Assembly: GCA_964007475.1 (NCBI GenBank)
Contig: OZ023273.1
Location: forward strand, 11,173,922-11,237,921
DNA: 64,000 nt
Direction of reading: 5' to 3'
Source of the DNA: Hybos culiciformis
Lineage: Eukaryota > Arthropoda > Insecta > Diptera > Hybotidae
The position numbers and the translations under genes are program-made. The notes beneath the pieces are model-generated. The model worked only from the letters and a program-made list of their open reading frames with translations. It did not search any database and had not been told where the DNA came from. Below are positions 41,501 to 50,628 of this stretch, piece by piece (the stretch's first letter is position 1; the number at the start of each line of letters is the position of its first letter).

Positions 41501-42950
41501 ATATCCATGGCAGGTTTGCGTGTTAATTCTATTGCTCCACCAAATAACTCTATCCAACCGAAAAAAGAGCTGTCACAAGCAGAAAAAGATCACCTAAATA
41601 AGATATCGAGTAATCGATTCAAAAGGCTTCAGATACAATGGGAATTGCTTAGTAAAGACTCTTCAGTAATGTTGAAGGATTTGGCTAGTGAAAAAGAAAC
41701 TAAGTCGGGTGGTTCAACACCAACATCAGTTCAAAAATCAAGAATTCCTAGGCCAGTGAGTTATCCAGCAAGCAAGTAAGTTATTGCGTAATATAATTAT
41801 CTTATTTATAAATTATAAGTGGAAAACTTTCACAATTTTAGATTGTGTTTAAATTTTACCTTGTTTACTGTTACTGTTTTATTTAAGTTATGGTCTGAGT
41901 TAAAATATTTTCAAAGCATGCGATATTTTTCTGATAGAATTAAACAATTTCCACTCTTCTCTGTATCAACTCAAATTCATTAAAAGCCTTATGTTTTAAA
42001 TATCCGAAGAACAAGAATTAGAAAATAATTAATATATACAGCTTTTTCGATTTTTTGCACCATTTTCAAGCATTTTTTTATGCAAAATACGTAATTTTAT
42101 TTGTAAAATAAAGAAAAACTAAGTTAGTGCGAAACAACGTTTGCGCCCGGATCGACTTACGCAAACAATTTCCTACAAAACACAATATTAAAATAAAGAA
42201 AGTATTCAAAAAGTTTTTAAAATATTATTATCATATTATAAGCAAATATAAACAAATTTAAATTCAAATAAATTTTTTTTTATCTAAATTTTTTTTTTTA
42301 ATTTATAACAAAATATTTTTATTACTATATTTTATCAAAACATTATTTTTATATAATTTTTGTATAATTTATTTTTATTTTTTTTATTTTATTGAATTTT
42401 TGTTTTAATGTTTTCATATTTTGTTGAAAATGCATGTATCATTAGAAGAAAATATATACTTTATAACAAGAAGAAATCTCTTTCCTTCCCAAATTGTGAT
42501 AAAATTGTGAATCTAATGGAAATTCAAACAACTAGAATGTCAGCTATTAATAATGTAAAAAGCCTCCGATCACCCAGTCGGATTGTACCACCTAAATATG
42601 GCGGAGTATCAGTAACAACAGTTAGCACATCACCTTCAGTAATGCCAAATAGAGCAAGAACTCCAAATAATCGAAACTCCAGTAATATTAATGGCACTCC
42701 AAAAAAGCGAGTTCAATCACCTCGGTAAATATATTATTTTATTTAATTGAGAAAGTACGTTCGCTAGGGTTTTATTTTGAAAATTATTCTAATTTTCATG
42801 ATCTTAAAAATTAAAATTTTATACTATTAAGATTTTTGTTTTACAACCTTCTTTCTGTAGAAAAAATAATAAAAAATGTAACATATATTGAGATTGTTAA
42901 TAAATTTTTCTTATATTTTAATTTTTAGAGCTACTGCACGTACACGATAA
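32529..42950 (+). CDS. Large disordered protein of unknown function, eight coding exons
   Basis: Exons 32529-33009, 36929-37999, 38436-38604, 38859-39021, 39421-40518, 40652-41775, 42446-42724 (or from 42536) and 42929-42950 join in phase to 1,468 (or 1,438) aa. The first exon is rich in Gln with a coiled-coil-like stretch (about residues 60-120). The rest is Ser/Asn/Gln-rich and mostly disordered, broken by short ordered-looking blocks: EDIHSFLTHLPSYCC, DNYTIAFEGSTLYSDESF, KSFSLPNLI, FNLVKLFIKQKS, EYRRRLKHIPEADPELE, and a helical QDARTRAENFLSNVPKSELK. The C-terminus is basic and Ser/Pro/Arg-rich, with SRIPRP, RSPSRIVPP and KKRVQSPRATARTR, the type of sequence seen in microtubule-binding proteins. 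That role is an inference only. I do not recognise the family. No signal peptide, membrane segment or enzyme motif is seen. An upstream in-frame ATG at 32487 is possible, but 32529 has the better AAAAATG context. Confidence 0.78.
33010..36928 (+). other. Large intron 1 of the unknown disordered-protein gene
   Basis: This 3.9-kb phase-1 intron has donor GTAGTA at 33010 and acceptor TTTTTCAG ending at 36928. It is A/T-rich. A frame at 35465-35746 overlaps a slightly more complex patch but matches nothing I know. TCGACGAGAA occurs twice, near 36530 and 36710. No element with target duplications was found. Confidence 0.7.
41776..42445 (+). other. Intron 6 of the unknown disordered-protein gene
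   Basis: Donor GTAAGT at 41776, in phase 2. Two acceptors keep the frame: ATCATTAG ending at 42445 and AACTAG ending at 42535. The first follows a T-rich stretch. The second is preceded by pyrimidine-rich TCTCTTTCCTTCCC and a CTAAT branch-like site. The choice changes the protein by 30 residues. Confidence 0.5.
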
Positions 42951-45900
42951 GAAGGCAATCATTTGAAATCAAAAATAAATATGATTTGGTTTTTGTAATT
43001 AAGTTAAGAACTAGAGGACTTTTTGAAGATATAAAAATATTATATTCTTATCAATATTATACAACTACAATAATTAAAAAAAAAATAGTCATAATTCTAC
43101 CATTGTGCGAATAAGTTTATCGTAAGAAAAAAAAGAACATAATTGAAATTTATGTTATTTTATTTTTATTTTGTAAAGAAATTTTACTCACATGAAATAT
43201 AACAAAAGAATGTACATTGTACATATATTAAAAGAAAAATGATGATGCTTCAAATTACATTTAAATGTTATAAAACGCAAATTAACAACTATATATAAAT
43301 TAATAAACATTGGAAAATATGAACTCATATTCAACATATTATTATATTCAACATTTAAAATATAAAACTTACTTTTTGATTTTACAATAAAAGAAAATAG
43401 GGTTATTTATGTAACAACAAAACTGTTATTTATAAGAAAAAAAAATCATAATCATTTCATACAAAAACAAATGTATCATTTATCAAAACAAAATAAACAA
43501 ATCATAATATTTATGTAAATTGACCGCTTTTTTATGATTAAAATATTTACAAAAAAAAAAGTAAATAGTAATGAATATAATGAATAGTATTTATTAAAGC
43601 TTACAAAAATATTAGAGTTAAAAATTAATAATTATTTTTTTAGTTGCCAAATTACTTGAAAAAGCTATTTTTAATTTGTAAAAAGAAGTTTTGTAAAAAA
43701 TATTTTTACTTTGTTTTTTATCTTTTGTAAATAATTTTTATTTGTAAGTCAGAAAAAAATGAATATAAGGTGACTTATTAAAAATTTATCTAATGAATTT
43801 TTTAATATTTTTTTAATTTTAAATTAAAACAATCTCTAATATTTAATGTCCTAAAATAAAAAAAAATAAGAAAAATGTTGTATTATAAAAGTATATTTTA
43901 TGCAATTAAAAATAAATAAAATACATTAAAATTCCTAATATCTAATGATTATAATATATGTAAAGTTATTTTTTTATTTTATTTTAGATTTATTTCTTCA
44001 ATGATTAGTGAATAGGAATACTTAGTCACAATAATGCCACCGAAGCTTATTATTTCTCCTACATTTAAATTAAAGCTTTAATCATGATTTTTTTAATTAT
44101 TTACATATTATAAATATTATAATTGGAAATAATTGGTACGACCCAAAAGCAATTTAAATTCAAATAAATTTGTAACACTGGGTATTTATAACTTTTTGTT
44201 ATACAAACATTAAAGGTTCTTCTCGTTGAAAGATTTAAAAAAAAACATATTTTATAGTAAAAAAATTTAATAAGGATTTATAAGGGTTAAAATAATTAAC
44301 AGAATAATTATGGGAAGATATTAATTACTCACTCTAGGAGGCCTAAACTTCGATGTTATTACCCAACACACATTAGAAAATGATATTATTTTTTTATAAA
44401 ATTTTGAAAACGAAATTAAAAGAAAATAAAGAGAATTTTGAAAAGAAGCTCATCATTTTTTTAATTCAATACTTGATTTCAAAAATTCAAATATTCCACC
44501 TTAATAAAGTCTACATTTTCTAAAATTTTTTTATTTTTATAATAATTTAGCAAAAAAAGAAATAATTTATACAGAATAGATTATCAATAGTCATCTTATG
44601 TACATAAATTTAAATATGTACTCAAACATAGCGTAATAAACAAAATAAATTAAATTTTGCTTTAAATTAACTTTAGTTTGCCTTAAATGTTGATGATTTT
44701 TTAAATTTTAAAGAATAATAACATAATAAAACACAAATATTTAGAATAAAATTGTTATTATACAATACATATATATATAATTATATACATATTAATACGG
44801 AATGGATTTTTTTAGGTAGGCAACATATTTTTTGAAATGATATAAATAAAAATGCGAATAATCAAAGTTTAAGAATTTTTGAAGTAACATATTTTGAAAG
44901 CTTATAGTTTTTTTTCTGCTCAAAGTCTTTCATAGATATTTTTAAGGTAAACTATTTAAAAATACATAATAAAATTAACGATTTTTTAATTTTAACTTTT
45001 ATTTCCAAACAAAAACATTCACTCAAATTCGATTTATTTTTTCATCTTTTGAAAAAAATCAAGTACATACTCTAAATTTGATGATTTAAGTATTATAAAA
45101 CATTTCTAAAATGTCTCTTATGGCTTAACGAACAAGATCTTAAAGATGATTAACGATTAGGTACCTGTATATTAAAAGTTCTCTTCAAAATTGAAAAAGA
45201 CAGATTTTTTAATATAAAAATTAAATTCTACACAAAGAAACTTGCTTTTAAGGCATCATGCAAACGTTGATCATTGCTCATCAGTTGTCGTTTTAAATAA
45301 TTGCTCCAAAATTGTACTTTTTAGCATTTGCTGTTTAAAATCTTCTTTTCAAAGTTTGAGAGAAAACTCACAACTATTATTAGAGCCAAATTCACTATTT
45401 TTATATGTTTCTAATTTAAATCATCGTTCATCGTTTAAAGAGCGACCAAAGTAAAGATCTAAAAATATAGATAAAAATAACAAAATATTATCTCTGAAAA
45501 TATTATTTTCAAACTTTATGATTACATATTATATTTATTATTATTTTTTTGCAATTTTATAATATTGCATAACAAAATGAGACTGTAAAAAAATATGGCA
45601 ATTAAAAAATATGTTGGTAATTCGAACGTTTTATAAAAAAAAAAATTATTGTAATTATTTTTTTTATTTCAATGGATGGTTCGCGTGAACAGCAAACCTC
45701 TTATATCGAGTCAAAATGACTAAACTTGAAGTTTTGATATAATGTCGTATGCGGGGCTTAACAGAATTTAAACTTTACTTTTTGCAATTTTTTTCTACTT
45801 TGTATGTGTTATTGAGATCTTTTGAGTATCAAATATAACCTATTCGATGTTATTAACATTAACATTCATATTTTCAAGTTTCAACAGAATGCTGTTTCCG

Positions 45901-46342
45901 CGAGCCTGAGTGATTTTTTATTTGTAAAACACTATATTAGCAATTTTTCATCTGTTTCCAGCTTTTTATGATACCTAATTATAAAAAAGTATAACATAAA
46001 TAAAGTTTCTCTAAAAAAATATAATCGTCTAAAGACATATATTTACAAAAAAAAAAATTGTTTCATTTTGTACTATTGTATTATAGGAAAATCGTTTTGT
46101 CCATGAAAAATTGGAACCAATTGCAAGACGTTAACACCCAAATGTTTATGATTGTGTGCTGAGTGAAATAATAAATATGCATTTACATTTTTTTGGAGAA
46201 ATGTGTATCGTGTATGTATAGAAGTATCTTACATAATTTTAAGCTTTTAATTTAAAAATTCGATACTGCCTTAACCTAATCATGCACTCTTTACAGATAT
46301 TATTTTCATTTTCATCATTAACATTAGAACTCTTGCACATAT
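42951..46342. other. 3' UTR and intergenic region
   Basis: Follows the stop of the unknown gene and contains several ATAAA-type sites, so the poly(A) site cannot be fixed. A more complex patch at 45236-45455 is discussed as a finding. Otherwise A/T-rich and featureless. Confidence 0.45.
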
Positions 46343-46749
46343 TAATGCATCGTTCATAGCTACCGTCCACCGCAAAGCAATTAAAAGCTACCGTAAAAAC
46401 CGATTTTCTGCGTTATTTCTTAATTAATTTTAGTAAAATTTATAAAAAACGCAAGTAATTAATTTTATTGACTTTTTGGTCAAAAAAATTTCTTAAAATT
46501 ATTTCATAATTAGAAAACTGAATTTATTTTTTTTTGTGATGTAGTCAATTCTTTCAGGAGCAAAAAAAAATAAATTCAGTTTTCTAATTAATTATGAAAT
46601 AATTTTAAGAAACTCTTTTTGCCAAAAATCAATAAAATTAATATCTTTCGTTTTTTATAAATTTTAATAAAATTAATTAAGAACGCAGAAAATCGGTTTT
46701 AAAGGTAGCTTTTAATTGCTTTGCGGTGGTAGCTTTGAACGATGCATTA
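46343..46749. mobile_element. Foldback MITE, almost fully palindromic (407 bp)
   Basis: The two halves are inverted copies over nearly the whole length. The left arm starts TAATGCATCGTTCATAGC and the right arm, read in reverse, starts TAATGCATCGTTCAAAGC. Matching continues through CACCGCAAAGCAATTAAAAG and ACCGATTTTCTGCG to a short loop near 46545-46560. The target duplication is not certain: TA on both sides, or TTAA against TTAG, would suggest a Tc1/mariner or piggyBac type. No coding frame. Confidence 0.75.
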
Positions 46750-46964
46750 GTAAAAACTATTTACATAATACATACATTACTTTTCATTAATTAAGCCTCT
46801 GACTTGTCCGTGATTAAGATTAAACATGAGTCTGTACCTACATATTTTTTTAATTCTCGCCGTTTTTTAAATTCTTTCATTCAATGCAACTATAAATACG
46901 TAATAACTGCATTAAAATTTAACCCTTTTGAATAGGTTCAATGAATTATACCTTGAACAACTTA

Positions 46965-47285
46965 TAAAAATGCGACATCCGTGAAAAGTACTAATTTAGC
47001 AAACCTAATAAGCTTTTCCATATCATCATTTATATATAAAGCAGAAAAATCAAAACACCCAGTATCGATTCTTGTGGAATTCCGATAAAATTTCATTCAT
47101 TTTTATTCGTTATTTTCCACTATTCAATTAAGTTTTGAACCATTATAATTCAATACGATTAATGCCAGTGTTTTTATTTTGTCAGCAACATGATGTGATC
47201 CATTCTTTCGAAAACTCTTTTCAAGTCCAGAAATATTGCAATTATTACCTTTCCATCATAAACAACCACTTTTCAATTCGTTGCA
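46965..47285 (-). pseudogene. Dead non-LTR retrotransposon reverse-transcriptase fragment
   Basis: Read on the minus strand, 47263-47180 encodes IIAIFLDLKRVFERMDHIML, matching the RT motif A pattern FLDLKRAFETxDR of non-LTR elements. It is followed at about 47100-47050 by GIPQESILGVLI, matching motif B (GxPQGSxLGPLLF). Near 46990, in another frame, LFTDVAFL corresponds to the catalytic FADD box. Stops, a frameshift and the loss of the second catalytic Asp make it clearly inactive. Ends and target duplication are not recognisable, so clade assignment is not attempted. Confidence 0.8.
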
Positions 47286-47548
47286 ATTAAGTTTATTAAT
47301 TATACACAAACACAACTGTATCGAATCTATCTACCTACATAATTTGATAATTGGCATTATGTAACCGTCTCGTGCTCCATCTATTAAAAAAATTAAAAAC
47401 TGTTTTTTGCGTGTACAAATATTTCCCACAAATATTTTTTTTGCATCAGCAATATAAATAAATGAAAGGAAGGGGGTGATCGCTATCGCTATCACTTTGG
47501 TCTGCAGTCTGTAGTCGTAAAGAATGGAAAATTGTATTATAATGAATT

Positions 47549-47554
47549 TTTATT
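47549..47554 (-). terminator. Candidate poly(A) signal of CstF64
   Basis: TTTATT on the plus strand is AATAAA on the minus strand, about 120 bases after the CstF64 stop codon. Confidence 0.45.
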
Positions 47555-47673
47555 ATCATGAATTTTACATTTTTATATCAAATCAAGAATTAATAAGACC
47601 CAATATCAAACATCATATTTTTTTAAGAATATAAATTTAGAAATATGATTTCATTAAAAATATACGATAATCA

Positions 47674-49053
47674 TTAACGTTGCTGCTGGGTACTTTTTGC
47701 GATCTGTTCTTTGAGAACTAATATCGAAGTTCTTTGTTCTGCTGGTAACATTGCGATTTGTTCATCTGACAATTGCAAAACCTGCATTATTAAAGCAGCT
47801 TTTTCTTGATCCGAAGCATCACTTGGTATTTTTGATGGCAAGCGATTTGATGGCTGAATTGCTTGATTAGGCTGCTGTGGTTGGGGAGGAACTGGACGCA
47901 ATCTTGGATCTGGGCGTTGTCTTGGGTCACTTTGTTGTTGAAATGATGGTTGAGATTGTGCAACTTGCCGTCTAGGATCGGGATTTTGTAACGGTGCTGG
48001 TACAGGATTTGGTATAGCTCGCATATCTAAATCCATGGAACGTATTACAGTACGAGGATCTGTTGGTGGCTGCACAGGTTGCGGTGGTATCATTCTTTGT
48101 TCTCTGGGGTCAATGGCTCTAGGATCAACTACAGATCGTAAATCTACGTCACCACTTGAAGTAGTAAAAGCTGGAGCTGGAACTGGTATGGGCATAACAG
48201 GAACATTAGGTGTCATTTGCGGTTGACCTGTCACGGGATTAGTCATCAACACGGGAGGCATTTGATTTGCCTTGAAAAGCATCGACTAAAATAACAATTT
48301 AAAATAATTACAGAATAAAAATGTAAAAGAAACACTGAAACTAAAAAAAAAATATTTAAAATTTTTATTTTACCAAAGCCATTTGCGGATCAACAATCCG
48401 CATCACAACCATTGCTTGAAGCAAAGCATAAGCAAGTTGGGGATTCATTAATAACATTTGACGTGTTTCTGCGGGATTGTTCTGAATACATTGTTTCATT
48501 TGTTTCATTAACTCATACATTTGTTCCGGTGGTAAGCTAGCTACTGTTTTCGTTATAAGTTCAGGAGCTTGTTCTGGTTCGCAATACTCTCCATAAGGAT
48601 TTTCTACTTGTGGACCTTGTAGTAATTGTTGCATTTCCATTCGTGATTTTTCAGTACAAGCATTGTCAACACGAAGAGTTCGTCCTCCTATTTCGTATCC
48701 GTTTAAATTCCTCATGGCACTTAAAGCGGTCTCTTGATCTTTATATTCACAGAATCCATAACCTTTAGGCTTACCACTCTCACGATCAAACACCAATCTG
48801 AAAATAATTTTTTTTAATAAAGGACCTTTGATGAAGGATTTATTTATTTAATAACGAAATTCGGATTATTTTAACCAAAAATTTCAATTTTTTTAATTAA
48901 AAAAATTATTATTTACTTTAGACTTAGAACTGGACCAACTTCACTGAAAATCTCTTTCAATTTTTCTTCAGTTGCTTCATATGGAATATTTCCAACGAAA
49001 ACTGATCTCATCGATTTATCCATAATACTCTGGTCACTTGATTTCTCACCCAT
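47674..49053 (-). CDS. CstF64: Cleavage stimulation factor subunit 2 (CstF64)
   Basis: Exons on the minus strand are 49053-48917, 48797-48374 and 48285-47674; they join (phases 2 and 0) to 390 aa, close to insect CstF64 and shorter than the vertebrate protein. CstF64 is the subunit of the nuclear CstF complex that binds the GU-rich element downstream of poly(A) signals during mRNA 3'-end cleavage. An RRM lies at about residues 16-92, with RNP2 VFVGNI (18-23) and RNP1 KGYGFCEY (57-64). The hinge that binds CstF77/symplekin follows (about 110-195; [20 protein letters not shown]). A Pro/Gln-rich linker has six DPR repeats where vertebrates have MEARA repeats. The conserved C-terminal helical domain is present ([20 protein letters not shown]). 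The ATG in AAAATGG context starts MGEKSSDQS directly before the RRM. All key parts are intact. The intergenic space behind its start holds three MITEs. Confidence 0.97.
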
Positions 49054-49400
49054 TTTTGCTAAGTTGTAATCAATTTTTAATAAAATATTAAAATTAAATA
49101 AAGTTTAGAAAAAAATTTATTGTAAAATACTGAATTAAACGAATTAAACCAATTAAACCACCAAGCACAGCACAGACGGAAACTATACAACTTTTATGTT
49201 AAAGAGGATTTCACTTCGGCTAATAATGATATTGACTTAACTCAAAGTGACAGTAAATAAAATTTGTTTACAAATTAAGATCGAAGGTAAGCTCAACCAC
49301 GCCGTTCATCACAATAAAAATTAAAGCATACACCATACAGAAATATAATCCTACAGATAATCTCAAAAAATATGAGTTTGCAAATCAATGATTTTATTTA
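49054..49400 (-). promoter_or_regulatory. CstF64 upstream region
   Basis: The first 350 bases upstream of the CstF64 start contain no TATA box that I can recognise, as expected for a housekeeping gene. This short segment lies between the gene and the first MITE and probably holds the core promoter and 5' UTR. Confidence 0.35.
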
Positions 49401-49403
49401 TAA

Positions 49404-49868
49404 GAGTCTGTTCACTTATTAAACGATTGAAAAAAAAGAAAGCTCCTTTTTCTGTAAAACAAATGTCACAATTTCTAAATTGAGGACGTGATTTTCTGCA
49501 TTCTGTATAATCTGCTAAAATCAACTACTTATAAAATAATATTTGGCTGACTGAAATCAAAAACTTATAATAATACGTGACTGACCGAATTTTCTTAACC
49601 ATTTTTGCCGCTTTTTTCTTTTCTATACAATTTTAGTTTTTGAATTCACTTCAAAGTAGACCTACAAATTTAGTTTGTTATGGGAAATTTAAAATTTCCC
49701 TTTGCAGAATTTTAAAAAGTAAAATTGAATTTGTGAACGATTTTAGGACAAAATTATTTCATATTTTGAAATAACAGCAGTAAAATCGTGTCGTTCACAA
49801 ATTAATAAACTTGGAAATTGAAATCTGATTTAATTTTTTTAAATAATCGCTAATAAGTGAACAGCCTC
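49404..49868. mobile_element. PIF/Harbinger-like MITE (465 bp)
   Basis: Terminal inverted repeats GAGTCTGTTCACTTATTA (left) and the complement of GAGGCTGTTCACTTATTA (right) are flanked by the trinucleotide TAA on both sides (49401-49403 and 49869-49871). A 3-bp TWA duplication is typical of PIF/Harbinger. A further inner inverted repeat, TTTGTGAACGA, lies in the right half. No transposase frame. Confidence 0.75.
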
Positions 49869-50134
49869 TAAGTATGATTAATGCATCGAAATTTTCTTTA
49901 ACTCTTCCTCTATGTTTCAAACCCATTTGAGAAAAAAGAAATTCCCATGAGGATAATATCTTTTTTACACTTTGAATTGTTCTTGGATTATTTTAAAATT
50001 ATCATACAAATTTTAGTTGTTTCAGATTAGCTTCCGGATTACCTTTGAGACTTAGTTCCTTGGCTAGTAGTAGAAAATGCCATAAAGTTCCTAGAGTTCG
50101 CTGTGGAAAACATAGGTCGATATGAAGGCAAAAT

Positions 50135-50348
50135 CAAGTTCAATATAACCAGGTTGAGTAATACGTACTAAGTGACGTAATTGATATCCAGCTGTTCAAT
50201 TTTTCTGTACATAATTTGCATTTTTCAAGAAAATGAATGAAAAAAACAACAATGCAATATATGAAAATTGGATATCAATGACGTCAGAGCCGCGGCCTTT
50301 TTTTTTCTTTTTGTTCAACATTACTCAACCTGTTTATATTGATCTTGG
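50135..50348. mobile_element. hAT-like foldback MITE (214 bp)
   Basis: Inverted ends CAAGTTCAATATAACCAGG (left) and the complement of CAAGATCAATATAAACAGG (right) extend inward through GGTTGAGTAAT and GATATCCA. The flanks carry a perfect 8-bp direct repeat, GGCAAAAT (50127-50134 and 50349-50356), supporting a hAT-type insertion. Non-coding. Confidence 0.75.
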
Positions 50349-50402
50349 GCAAAATAAACTATTGTTTCGAAATGTCAAAATAAAAAAAAAAGTGAATAAA
50401 AC

Positions 50403-50621
50403 CATAGATTAAGAATACACAAAGATTCTTAGCTTCATACAACATTATTTTGGTATTTTTATGTGAATGTGTTAGTAAAACAAAATAAAATACGTTGATA
50501 ATTATCAATATATGAAAAGAATTCTATTTAGTTTTACTAACACACCTTCACATAAAAATACCAAAAATGCTGAAAAAAATGTTGTATGAAGCTATAAATC
50601 TTTCTGTATTCTTAATCTATG
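50403..50621. mobile_element. Foldback MITE with 7-bp direct repeat (219 bp)
   Basis: The left arm begins CATAGATTAAGAATACACAA, and the right arm, read in reverse, begins CATAGATTAAGAATACAGAA. The arms stay paired through CTTCATACAACATT, GGTATTTTTATGTGAA and GTGTTAGTAAAAC. ATAAAAC stands on both sides (50396-50402 and 50622-50628), a likely 7-bp target duplication. The superfamily is uncertain. Confidence 0.7.
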
Positions 50622-50628
50622 ATAAAAC

